In this document: piece after piece, positions 25,604 through 34,095 of the stretch | Layout of the letters: the number at the start of each line of letters is the position of its first letter | Position numbering within the stretch: position 1 is the first letter of the stretch | NCBI RefSeq assembly: GCF_000317695.1 | Contig: NC_019772.1 | Coordinates: 124,001 to 188,000, forward strand | Length of the DNA stretch: 64,000 bases | Reading direction: 5' to 3' | Origin: Anabaena cylindrica PCC 7122 | GTDB lineage: Bacteria > Cyanobacteriota > Cyanobacteriia > Cyanobacteriales > Nostocaceae | Notes under the pieces: generated by a model | Databases searched by the model: none | The model's input: the letters and a program-made list of their open reading frames with translations, nothing else | What the model was told of the DNA's origin: nothing | Translations under genes and position numbers: made by a program

Positions 25604-27610
25604 ATGTTTACCATCGAACAACTGTATTTCGCTTGGAGTCAAGTCCGTGTGGGAAGTCGCAGTGCTGGTGTAGATGGAATTAGTGTTGATTTGTTCGCAG
25701 CGTCGGTTGATGAACAGTTAACTATTCTGTTGCGTCAGTTACAACAAGAATCTTATCATCCTAGCCCCGCTAAAGGATTTTATTTAACTAAAAAAACTGG
25801 AGGTAAGCGTTTAGTTGGTATCCCAACTGTGCAAGATAGAATTGTGCAACGTCTGCTTTTAGAGGAGTTGTATTTCCCTCTTGAAGAAACATTTGTTGAT
25901 TGTAGCTACGCTTATCGTCCAGGGAGAAATATTCAACAAGCTGTACAACAATTGTTTTCTTATTATCAGTATCATCCCACTTGGATTATCAAAGCTGATA
26001 TTGCCCAGTTTTTTGATAATTTATGTTGGGCTTTGCTTTTAACTAATTTAGAAGCTTTGCAGTTGGAAAGTAGAATATTGCAGTTACTAGAACAGCAATT
26101 AAAAGCTGGAATTATTATTGCTGGTAAACACATTAATTTTGGTAAAGGTGTATTGCAAGGTGGGATAATTTCTGGTGCATTAGCTAATTTATATTTGACT
26201 ATTTTTGATAGAAAATGTCTGAGTAATGGAATTAACTTAGTCAGGTATGGAGATGATTTTGCGGTTGCTTGTAGTAGTTGGAAGGAAGCTAACCGTATCC
26301 TCGATAAAATCATAGCTTGGTTGGGAGAACTTTATCTCACTTTGCAACCTGAAAAAACACAGATTTTTGCACCCAATGAAGAACTGAAATTTTTGGGCTA
26401 TCGCTTTGCTAATGGGAAGGTTTATGCGCCACCACCACCAGAACCCAAGCTGGAAGGAGAATGGTTAGCTAATGCTTCGGGTACGCCTTATTTTCGTCCC
26501 AAGGAACGACCATTAAAATTTGTTTCTCGTCCACCAAAGGCTTGTGATATCAGCAAGCCCGTAAGTTTTCCCCGCGCCCCCATATCTCATCTTTGGCAGG
26601 AATCTATGACTACATTATATATCACAGATCAAGGTGCTTATTTAAGTGCCAAAAATCAACAGTTCCAGGTTTATTATCAACAGGAATTAAGAATTAAAAT
26701 TCCTGTTGTGCGAGTGACGAATATTGTGTTGTTTGGTTGTTGTAATGTTTCTCACGGTGCGGTGAGTGTTGCACTACACCGACGAATTCCGGTTATGTAT
26801 TTGTCACAGAAGGGTAGATATTTTGGTAGGTTACAGACTGAAGGAATGGCAAAAGTTGAATATTTAGCGCGTCAAGTAGAGTGTTCACAAAATTTTGAAT
26901 TTACCAAGAAGCAAGCAGAGGCTATAGTACGAGCAAAATTGCATAATTCTCGAATTATGTTGATGCGATTAAACCGACGAGTGAAATCTGAAAAAGCTAC
27001 TCAAGCCATTGCTCAAATAGAATTGTTTATGGATAAATTACCATTTTCTGAAGATGTGAATATGTTACGTGGTTATGAGGGTATAGCTGCAACAACATAT
27101 TTTCAAGCTTTGGGTTCATTGGTGACAGGAAAATTTACGTTTGAGAAACGCACAAAACGACCTCCTACTGATCCAATTAATAGTATGTTGAGCTTGGGTT
27201 ACACATTATTAAGTCAAAATGTTCATTCGTTAATTCAGTCCGTAGGTTTACATACTCACTTTGGAAACTTGCACGTACCCCGTGATAATCATCCAGCTTT
27301 AGTATCTGATTTAATGGAAGAGTTTCGGGCTTTGGTTGTTGATTCTCTGGTAATATATCTAGTAAATCGAAACCTGTTTACAATTGACGATTTTACCTCA
27401 CCAGATGAACGTAATGGAGTGTATTTTCAACCTCATGCACTCAAAAAGTTTCTCAAGCATTGGGAGGAAAAGCTACAAACAGAAGTAACTCATCCTCATA
27501 CCGATTGTAAATTGCCTTATCGCCGTTGTATCGAGTTACAGGTGCGAGAATATATTGCTTGTTTAATGGGTGAGGTTGAGGTGTATCGTCCGATGATTTG
27601 GGATAAGTAA
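25604..27610 (+). CDS. cas1: RT-Cas1 fusion: reverse transcriptase joined to CRISPR integrase
   Basis: 668-aa fusion. The reverse transcriptase (about 1-270) has motif A with Asp132 (IKADIAQFFD), QGGIISGALAN, and YGDD at 215-218, all intact. A proline-rich linker spans 270-330. The Cas1 domain (333-668) starts TTLYITDQGAYLS and carries the metal ligands Glu (GYEGIAATTYF), His (GLHTHFGNLH) and Glu (LMEEFRALVVD). RT-Cas1 proteins of type III systems can take spacers from RNA. The RT is of the group II intron-like kind, not a retroelement of the DGR type. It lies directly upstream of the array leader. Confidence 0.97.
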   Translation: MFTIEQLYFAWSQVRVGSRSAGVDGISVDLFAASVDEQLTILLRQLQQESYHPSPAKGFYLTKKTGGKRLVGIPTVQDRIVQRLLLEELYFPLEETFVDCSYAYRPGRNIQQAVQQLFSYYQYHPTWIIKADIAQFFDNLCWALLLTNLEALQLESRILQLLEQQLKAGIIIAGKHINFGKGVLQGGIISGALANLYLTIFDRKCLSNGINLVRYGDDFAVACSSWKEANRILDKIIAWLGELYLTLQPEKTQIFAPNEELKFLGYRFANGKVYAPPPPEPKLEGEWLANASGTPYFRPKERPLKFVSRPPKACDISKPVSFPRAPISHLWQESMTTLYITDQGAYLSAKNQQFQVYYQQELRIKIPVVRVTNIVLFGCCNVSHGAVSVALHRRIPVMYLSQKGRYFGRLQTEGMAKVEYLARQVECSQNFEFTKKQAEAIVRAKLHNSRIMLMRLNRRVKSEKATQAIAQIELFMDKLPFSEDVNMLRGYEGIAATTYFQALGSLVTGKFTFEKRTKRPPTDPINSMLSLGYTLLSQNVHSLIQSVGLHTHFGNLHVPRDNHPALVSDLMEEFRALVVDSLVIYLVNRNLFTIDDFTSPDERNGVYFQPHALKKFLKHWEEKLQTEVTHPHTDCKLPYRRCIELQVREYIACLMGEVEVYRPMIWDK

Positions 27611-27820
27611 AACTTAACTGTTTGCTTGTTTCGGGGCTGAAGCCCAAAGCCCCAAACCCTGATTCTTTCGTTGGCAGCCCCGGCAGGGTTACACAGTAAT
27701 GGTTTCAGGCTTTTTTATCCAGGGTTATTTTCAATTTAGGCTCTTGATTTTGCATAAATTTGACAAGCCCCGAAAATCTGCTGTAGGATTTCCACCAGGT
27801 AAGGCTTTCATAGCCTAGCC
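27611..27820 (+). promoter_or_regulatory. CRISPR leader with predicted promoter
   Basis: The 210 bp between RT-Cas1 and the first repeat form the leader. GGGGCT/AGCCCC near 27635-27651 could be a weak terminator hairpin for cas1. A sigma70-like promoter is formed by TTGACA (27760-27765), an 18-bp spacer and TAGGAT (27784-27789), which would start transcription about 25 bp before the first repeat. The orientation agrees with the 8-nt handle and with the degenerate repeat at the far end. Confidence 0.65.
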
Positions 27821-30033
27821 CTTTTAACTTCTTAGAAAGTTGAACTAATGGAAACGAGGAAACAGCATGAATAAAATGGGTGCTGAAACTCTTTTAACTT
27901 CTTAGAAAGTTGAACTAATGGAAACGTTTTCTGTTTTGAATCTAAAAAAGAAATGATTTTCTCTCTTTTAACTTCTTAGAAAGTTGAACTAATGGAAACT
28001 ACATCAATGTAACTGTTCCATTGTTGTTAGTTGTACTTTTAACTTCTTAGAAAGTTGAACTAATGGAAACTGTCTTTTCCATTCAAGATAACCCAAAATA
28101 GAAAGCGCTTTTAACTTCTTAGAAAGTTGAACTAATGGAAACTTATCTCAATTTCTCTTGGTACCAATACTGCATCATTACTTTTAACTTCTTAGAAAGT
28201 TGAACTAATGGAAACCTCAAATAAAACAACTTCCATCGGCTTTTTGTAGTCTTTTAACTTCTTAGAAAGTTGAACTAATGGAAACTTGGTTGGAAACCTG
28301 AATGCGATACTGAGTTCCATGTTCTTTTAACTTCTTAGAAAGTTGAACTAATGGAAACCTTGCGAATTTTTGAGCCTTTGTAAGGCTGAAGCTATTTCTT
28401 TTAACTTCTTAGAAAGTTGAACTAATGGAAACCGGCGAGAGCCGCATGGGTGGCAACTCCGACTAATCTTTTAACTTCTTAGAAAGTTGAACTAATGGAA
28501 ACAAGCTTCTTCAACCATGCAGTTACAGTGTTGACACTTCTTTTAACTTCTTAGAAAGTTGAACTAATGGAAACTTTTTTTCTAACTGTGTAAATTTCCA
28601 CAACTTGACTTTTAACTTCTTAGAAAGTTGAACTAATGGAAACTTTCAGACTGAGACTGAGCCAAAACTGGACTTGAAAAACTTTTAACTTCTTAGAAAG
28701 TTGAACTAATGGAAACAATTCCACTATCGCAAAAGTTGGAGCAGGACTATCAGTTCTTTTAACTTCTTAGAAAGTTGAACTAATGGAAACTGTTCGTACA
28801 CCAACTAAACGCGTCATGGAGCCAAGCAACTTTTAACTTCTTAGAAAGTTGAACTAATGGAAACCGTGACCTGTTGCCAGGAATATTAATGAAACAGCTA
28901 AACACTTTTAACTTCTTAGAAAGTTGAACTAATGGAAACCTCTTTCCAGAACTCTTTTATCCTTCTCAGTGGGATTCTTTTAACTTCTTAGAAAGTTGAA
29001 CTAATGGAAACGAAAAAACAAGCGTAACATCGCCTGAACTATAAAAACTTTTAACTTCTTAGAAAGTTGAACTAATGGAAACAGGAGGGTACCCTTGCTC
29101 TTTCAAGATTTTTTCATCAAACTTTTAACTTCTTAGAAAGTTGAACTAATGGAAACCCTCACGTGGGCTGTATCAACCCAAATACCAGTTGTAAACTTTT
29201 AACTTCTTAGAAAGTTGAACTAATGGAAACTTGCCGCCTTGGGAGGTGGAGTTTCCTCCGTTTCCACCACTTTTAACTTCTTAGAAAGTTGAACTAATGG
29301 AAACTCGGTGGCGTTATTCTATTCAGTTTCTAAATCATTTTGCAACTTTTAACTTCTTAGAAAGTTGAACTAATGGAAACTTTTCGTGCAGAATCAGCGA
29401 GATCTTTTGAGGCAGAACTTTTAACTTCTTAGAAAGTTGAACTAATGGAAACATCTGATTTCCGGTTGTTATGCCTAACATAACAACTACTTTTAACTTC
29501 TTAGAAAGTTGAACTAATGGAAACTCAAGGCAATTGCACTCATTGCCGTAGTCGACCACCAATACCTTTTAACTTCTTAGAAAGTTGAACTAATGGAAAC
29601 AGCAGATACAAACAAAGATATCAATATATAAGCTATACTTTTAACTTCTTAGAAAGTTGAACTAATGGAAACCCTCTAAGTTGGACTGAAATTTTAGCTC
29701 TCTAAAACTTTTAACTTCTTAGAAAGTTGAACTAATGGAAACCTCAAGACACATATTCTTTGCTTTTAGTAAAACATTCTTTTAACTTCTTAGAAAGTTG
29801 AACTAATGGAAACATTGTCGATTGTTCCTTGGTCGCCCTTGGCAACCAACTTTTAACTTCTTAGAAAGTTGAACTAATGGAAACTTTTAATAGAATACGA
29901 AACTCTAATTATAACAAATATCACAATCTTTTAACTTCTTAGAAAGTTGAACTAATGGAAACAACAAAATGTTGAAAGTGTTGCTTTGTAATTGAAATCT
30001 TTTAACTTCTTAGAAAGTTGAACTATTAGAAGT
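27821..30033 (+). CRISPR. Type III-B CRISPR array: 31 repeats of 35 bp, 30 spacers
   Basis: The repeat starts CTTTTAACTTCTTAG and ends GAACTAATGGAAAC (first copy 27821-27855). The repeat holds an AACTT/AAGTT stem. The last eight bases, ATGGAAAC, correspond to the 5' handle of type III crRNA and set the reading direction left to right. Spacers are about 34-43 bp. The last repeat (29999-30033) is degenerate after GAACTA, marking the leader-distal end. No spacer duplicates were noticed, but I could not search for targets. Confidence 0.98.
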
Positions 30034-30062
30034 TGAATTATAGAATACAAGTCATAAACCCT

Positions 30063-30100
30063 ATAACCCCAACTTATTTGAGAAATTGGGGTTATTTTTT
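30063..30100 (+). terminator. Rho-independent terminator after the CRISPR array
   Basis: ATAACCCCAA (30063-30072) pairs perfectly with TTGGGGTTAT (30086-30095) and is followed by a run of T. It lies 30 bp beyond the last repeat and would end the pre-crRNA. Confidence 0.8.
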
Positions 30101-30305
30101 AGCGTGAATTATTGAGTTTTTAATTATCAGTCTAGCCATTATTTAAGTTATATACAAACTTATACACAAATGAATTTGAATTATATATTAGGTTATATAT
30201 CCATCTGAGAGTATGTAATTAAGTAAAAAGTAAAGCCAACAAAAAACAAGAATATTCCACCATCTTTCAACTTTTTACTTCTTAACCTTTTACTTAATTC
30301 TAACC

Positions 30306-31358
30306 ATGTCCACAATTTATATCACCGAACAAGATGCAAACCTTCAAATCCAACACCATTATTTAAAGGTGTTCCATCAACAAAAACAATGTGTAAGCCT
30401 GAGAATCAGTAACGTCAGCCAAATCATTCTTTTTGGTAACATCACCTTGCCAAAAGAAATAATTAAAGTTGTAGTTGCTCATCAAATTCCCGTCTTGTAC
30501 ATAACTCCATTTGGCGAAATTATTGGTAGATTGGAAAACACATCACAACGACAATATAAATATCTCACCTGTCAACGCCAATGGATACGCAATAGAGAAT
30601 TAAAGCGGGCGACAGCCGAAAGTATGATTTGGGCAAAATTGCATAATCAGCATACATTTCTGCAAAGTTGGACTCGTCATCATGCCAACTATATAACCCA
30701 ACGCGCCTTAAATTATCTGACGCTATTGATAGATAATTTACCAATAGCAACATTCCTGAATGAACTGCGTGAATACAGTGAAGAAGCTGATAAAGTCTAC
30801 GAAAGTGCTGTTACTTCCATTTTCAGTTTCTACAACGTATGTTCGCACATTAACCAAAAGCCCATCAATGGATTTTTGAATTTGGGTTATCAATTGCTAA
30901 ACCAATACATTTACACCCTGCTTGACAGTGCAGGACTTCATCCCAACTACGCAATTTTATCTCGTAATTCAGATCATGAATTGCCTTTGGCATGGGATTT
31001 AGCCGCAGAATTTCGTGCGCCAATTGTTGATGACTGCGTACTAAATTTTGTCCGAAATTTTTCTCATACGAATGGTAATGGAAAAAGCCAGTCACGAACT
31101 ATCCTGCAACGTTTTCTCCAACATTGGGAAGCACAATTAAGAACTTTTGTGATACATCCTTACGCCGGAGAAGTTAGCTATCGCCAGTGTATGGATTTAC
31201 AAGTGCGTGAATATATCGCGTGTTTGCTAGGTGATGCGGAATACTACCGACCTCTTGCATTCAAACATCATCCTGAAGAAGTTAAAAGTCAAAAGATAAA
31301 AGTAAAAAGAGAAGAGAGTGAAGAAGTTAAAAGTCAAAAGGTAAAAGTCCTAAGATGA
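30306..31358 (+). CDS. cas1: Second, stand-alone Cas1
   Basis: 350-aa Cas1, start MSTIYITEQDANLQ, parallel to the Cas1 half of RT-Cas1. The catalytic positions are kept: Glu in KVYESAVTSIF, His in AGLHPNYAI and Glu in LAAEFRAPIVDD. Residues 1-325 form the normal Cas1. The last 25 or so (KSQKIKVKREES, KSQKVKVLR) are encoded by the AAAAGTAAAAAG-type repeat and are probably an accidental extension. Two Cas1 proteins flanking one array suggest either a division of labour or a heteromeric integrase; inferred. Confidence 0.93.
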   Translation: MSTIYITEQDANLQIQHHYLKVFHQQKQCVSLRISNVSQIILFGNITLPKEIIKVVVAHQIPVLYITPFGEIIGRLENTSQRQYKYLTCQRQWIRNRELKRATAESMIWAKLHNQHTFLQSWTRHHANYITQRALNYLTLLIDNLPIATFLNELREYSEEADKVYESAVTSIFSFYNVCSHINQKPINGFLNLGYQLLNQYIYTLLDSAGLHPNYAILSRNSDHELPLAWDLAAEFRAPIVDDCVLNFVRNFSHTNGNGKSQSRTILQRFLQHWEAQLRTFVIHPYAGEVSYRQCMDLQVREYIACLLGDAEYYRPLAFKHHPEEVKSQKIKVKREESEEVKSQKVKVLR

Positions 31359-31420
31359 AAGTAAAAAGTAAAAAGATAAAAGTAAAAAGATAAGCCTCTG
31401 GAGAAATTTTGATGGTTAAA
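31264..31420. repeat. Heptad-like AAAAGTAAAAAG tract with TCTGGAGAAATTTTGAT end, copy 1
   Basis: The tract begins inside the end of cas1 and runs past its stop. It closes with TCTGGAGAAATTTTGAT at 31396-31413. The same combination recurs at 32843-32900, so the pair is a dispersed composite repeat. Confidence 0.55.
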
Positions 31421-31584
31421 GCGGTTTCTACTCTTATGAGATACAGTAGCAAAAATTAACAAAACCACTGCTTCTTAAATATGGACGCTTAATTAAATGT
31501 ATCTCATAACACCAGGAAGTCAGAAAGTGCTGTATCTAAATATTTTTCTTTACCTCTTTCTTTTTACTTTTCACTTTTTACTTT

Positions 31585-31932
31585 TTACCTTTTACTTTTC
31601 ACAATGATAGCCCCCAAAATTCTTTTCAATTCTTCAGATTCTTGTAGTAACTCATTGAGCTTATTTGATGAAATAATTTCTGTGGCAATAAGCAGACGTA
31701 ACCAATAGTGGGTTTCACGAGCTTCTTTGAGAGCAATAGCATTTTTATGGATAAAATCTGCCTTGCTTTGTCCGGCTCTTGCCTCTTCTACATTAGCTGC
31801 AATTGAAGTTCCTGAACGTAGTAATTGTTTAGCTAATGTTTGTGTAACTCCAGGCTGTTTTTCCAAAACCTGACACAACTTAACTACTCTAACGGCAAAT
31901 TCAAATGTTCTCTCAGTTATATCTTGAGTCAT
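31585..31932 (-). CDS. Four-helix-bundle protein (23S rRNA intervening-sequence type)
   Basis: 115-aa helical protein (MTQDITERTFEFAVRVV, LLRSGTSIAANVEEARAGQS, FIHKNAIALKEARETHYWL), the pattern of the four-helix-bundle family that includes IVS proteins and the Avd accessory protein of diversity-generating retroelements. It lies on the opposite strand between the second cas1 and cas2. Its role in CRISPR adaptation, if any, is unknown; some relatives assist reverse transcriptases. A TTG one codon upstream (31935) is an alternative start. Confidence 0.85.
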   Translation of the reverse strand: MTQDITERTFEFAVRVVKLCQVLEKQPGVTQTLAKQLLRSGTSIAANVEEARAGQSKADFIHKNAIALKEARETHYWLRLLIATEIISSNKLNELLQESEELKRILGAIIVKSKR

Positions 31933-32035
31933 CAACTGTAAAGGTAAAAATTCAAAGATTAAAGGACAAGAAAAATAGGAGCTTAGTGTTGAAGCTTTTA
32001 AATATAGCTTTAATCAAAGCTAACACACAATTCCC

Positions 32036-32118
32036 TTTCTGTCTTTCTTTTTACTTTTTACATTTCACTTTCTCTGTCTTTCTTTTACCTTTTTACTTTT
32101 TACTTTTTACTTGTAACT
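32036..32118. repeat. Heptad-like CTTTTTA tract before cas2
   Basis: Repeats of TTTTTACTTTTTAC fill the bases up to the cas2 ATG at 32119; no clear ribosome binding site remains. Another tract of the same kind covers 31548-31603, at the 3' end of the four-helix gene. Confidence 0.6.
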
Positions 32119-32397
32119 ATGTTTTATTTAGTATGCTACGACATTGTTAGCGATACCCGCCGCAACAAGGTAGCAAAACTTTTAGAAGCCTACGGTTTAC
32201 GGGTGCAAAAATCTGTTTTTGAGTGTGTATTAGATGAGAACCAATATACAAGTCTATCTAAATACCTAACTCGACTTGTAAATAAAGGTGAAGACCAAGT
32301 AAGATTCTATCCCATGTCTGCCCACACTCGTTGCAAAATAGCAGTTGTAGGAATGCAACCTGAGTTTGTTGTTGATGATGCGGCATTTATTGTTTAG
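32119..32397 (+). CDS. cas2: Cas2
   Basis: 92-aa Cas2: MFYLVCYDIVSDTRRNKVAK, then the ferredoxin-like VQKSVFECVLDENQY and VRFYPMSAHTRCKI. The first-strand Asp (CYDI) is present. Cas2 forms the centre of the Cas1-Cas2 integrase. It is co-directional with both cas1 genes. Confidence 0.96.
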   Translation: MFYLVCYDIVSDTRRNKVAKLLEAYGLRVQKSVFECVLDENQYTSLSKYLTRLVNKGEDQVRFYPMSAHTRCKIAVVGMQPEFVVDDAAFIV

Positions 32398-32579
32398 TCG
32401 CTACAAGTTTTACACAGTATTTACTAAGATTAATATACCAAAATGACTGCTTGGCAAAAAGAGCGATCTCCTCCTGCTGCGTGACCAAATTTAAGTGATG
32501 AATCAAACACTTTTGACTTACTATTTCCTACTGCGTGACTATATCTGCGCTTGAGTCTAGTTAGATATTCACGTAAAGA

Positions 32580-32840
32580 ATGAATATCAAATTCCGTCTC
32601 ATTTTTACTTCCAAAGCTCAAAAACAACTTGACGCATTAGCTCATCAAGATCGTAAGCAATATCATAAGGCTTTTCAATTTCTATCAAAGTTTGGTTCAT
32701 CATACCGCAGTTTAAGAACCCATCGTTATCAAACCAAAGGTGGTGATATCTGGAGTTCTTCTGCATCAATGGCGAAAAGATTCTATTGGCATTTTTTGGA
32801 GGAACACATAATTGTAGTCACACATTTAGATTCACACTAA
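32580..32840 (+). CDS. RelE/ParE-like toxin
   Basis: 86-aa protein with the RelE-fold pattern: MNIKFRLIFTSKAQKQLDAL, a basic helix, LRTHRYQTKGGDIWSSSASM and a final strand RFYWHFLEEHIIVVTHLD. The length is that of the family. No antitoxin gene is recognised upstream (32398-32579) or downstream, so it may be orphaned or neutralised in trans. Confidence 0.65.
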   Translation: MNIKFRLIFTSKAQKQLDALAHQDRKQYHKAFQFLSKFGSSYRSLRTHRYQTKGGDIWSSSASMAKRFYWHFLEEHIIVVTHLDSH

Positions 32841-33181
32841 TCAAGTAAAAAGTTAAAAGATAAAAGTCAAAAGATAATCATCTGGAGAAATTTTGATATA
32901 CCCCATTGATTTTGAAAACTTGAGTTTTTTCTATGGCGAAAACTATAGTTTACAACTTAGAGGATGTTTAAAAAGTGGTGGGTGATGTATTAAAAACGTT
33001 AGATCCTCCTAAATCCTCCTTTTTAAGGAGGACTTTGATTCCGGTTTTCCCCTTTTTAAGGGGGGATGTTGATACAACCGTAGACTTGTTCATTCATCCT
33101 CTTAGACGGGGTTTAGTTATATAAACGTTTCTTCCTACTTCTGTCTCTTTCTTTTTACTTTTTACTTTTTAACTTATTCCT
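32841..33181. other. Intergenic region with composite repeat and paired hairpins
   Basis: Starts with the AAAAGTAAAAAG-type tract and TCTGGAGAAATTTTGAT (copy 2, to about 32900). It then holds two neighbouring hairpins: TCCTCCTT/AAGGAGGA (33014-33032) and CCCCTT/AAGGGG (33049-33063). It ends in another CTTTTTA tract (33136-33178) just before the next ATG. The hairpin pair is a common cyanobacterial intergenic element. No gene is visible. Confidence 0.6.
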
Positions 33182-33478
33182 ATGCCCAACCCTCGTCCAT
33201 TACAAATGCGAGAATTACGGCTAATTTCAATGTATAGCCATTGGGAATTTGGCATGACACCACAGCAATTCTACTCTAAATGGGCAGTTAGCTATGAGCA
33301 AATAGCCCTGATATGTTCTCGTTCTGATTCTACTGTTAGGGGCTGGTTTAGAAATGGCCGTAACCGGCGTTACCCAACACCTAATGATTTATTTCATCTA
33401 GGATTTATGGATTTTTTACTGGAACATTACGAGGAGATTCCTGAGGATATACAAAGCTTATTGCGCTTTGCTTGTTGA
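33182..33478 (+). CDS. Small helix-turn-helix-like protein in the CRISPR island
   Basis: 98-aa protein starting MPNPRPLQMRELRLISMYSH. Residues 35-65 (SYEQIALICSRSDSTVRGWF, RNGRNRRYP) look like a helix-turn-helix followed by a basic arm. The C-terminus is a helix with acidic residues. DNA binding is likely; its target is unknown. Preceded by a heptad tract. Confidence 0.6.
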   Translation: MPNPRPLQMRELRLISMYSHWEFGMTPQQFYSKWAVSYEQIALICSRSDSTVRGWFRNGRNRRYPTPNDLFHLGFMDFLLEHYEEIPEDIQSLLRFAC

Positions 33479-33617
33479 TAGTATTTTACACACACAAAAG
33501 TATTCATCTGTCAATATCATGTAGACCTGTTTTGGTATATATCTCCTAAACTAATGTGATTTTAGGCAATTCAAAAGACATGATTCAGGCAATTTTCAGC
33601 AATTGTAAGAGGTTATT

Positions 33618-33791
33618 ATGACCTATTTTGAGCAGTTACATCCGTGGTGCATAGTTCGTAATTTACCTAGTCAAGATTGCATAGTAGTAGCGAGATTTCG
33701 TCGTTACAATGATGCAACTGCTTACCTACAAGTGCTGAAAAGACAAGCGAATAATGTCAAGTTTGTAGTGAAATTTAATTCCCAAACCTGA
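33618..33791 (+). CDS. Small 57-aa conserved-looking protein
   Basis: Short frame MTYFEQLHPWCIVRNL ... VVARFRRYNDATAYLQVLKR, with AAGAGG 5 nt before the ATG. The W-C-I-V-R start, basic R-F-R-R centre and helix look like a small cyanobacterial family I have seen but cannot name. It ends just before the solitary CRISPR repeat. Confidence 0.55.
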   Translation: MTYFEQLHPWCIVRNLPSQDCIVVARFRRYNDATAYLQVLKRQANNVKFVVKFNSQT

Positions 33792-33795
33792 ATTG

Positions 33796-33828
33796 CTTGA
33801 CTTCACAAGAAGTCGAACTAATGGAAAC
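33796..33828 (+). repeat. Solitary variant CRISPR repeat
   Basis: This 33-bp sequence ends GAACTAATGGAAAC, identical to the last 14 bases of the array repeat. Its stem GACTTC/GAAGTC differs from the array stem but keeps the pairing. No second copy lies nearby. It looks like the last trace of another array, with a related repeat, between the adaptation genes and the cmr operon. Confidence 0.75.
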
Positions 33829-34016
33829 ATTGGCATTTAACTCACGCTAGACGTGCTAAATCTCCAGTTAAAAATTATAACTGGAGATTTTTTCTTTCTT
33901 TTGCCTTTTTACTTCTTATTTTTTACTTCATCTAAGTGTATTTATGTAAAGATAATTTTATCTAAAGATGGTCTTATTTTACAATAACCAGAGTGACTTT
34001 TATTTGATTGAGGTGC

Positions 34017-34062
34017 GTTTGTAGCTGGCAAGATGCCCGCACTACAAGAATCTTATTATTTG
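34017..34062. repeat. Palindromic repeat flanking the Rpn-type gene, copy 1
   Basis: GTTTGTAGCTGGCAAGATGC then CCGCACTACAAGAATCTTAT. About 46 bp, nearly identical to 34892-34937. The core GTAGCTGGC...GCCAGCACTAC (best seen in copy 2) is a hairpin. Confidence 0.7.
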
Positions 34063-34095
34063 TTACTAATGTTTGTACCATGCCAAACAGACACA

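Noticed and set aside
29335..29562. Minus-strand reading frame across the CRISPR array
   Set aside because: It is a translation of repeats and spacers; the peptide repeats FPLVQLSKKLKV because the DNA does.
25604..31932. Diversity-generating retroelement (reverse transcriptase plus four-helix-bundle protein)
   Set aside because: The RT is fused to Cas1, has QGGIISG rather than the DGR-type motif, and no template/variable repeat pair is seen.
32430..32627. Minus-strand frame of 65 aa before the RelE-like gene
   Set aside because: It overlaps the toxin start antisense, has no ribosome binding site and matches nothing I know. It may be a gene remnant but I cannot support it.
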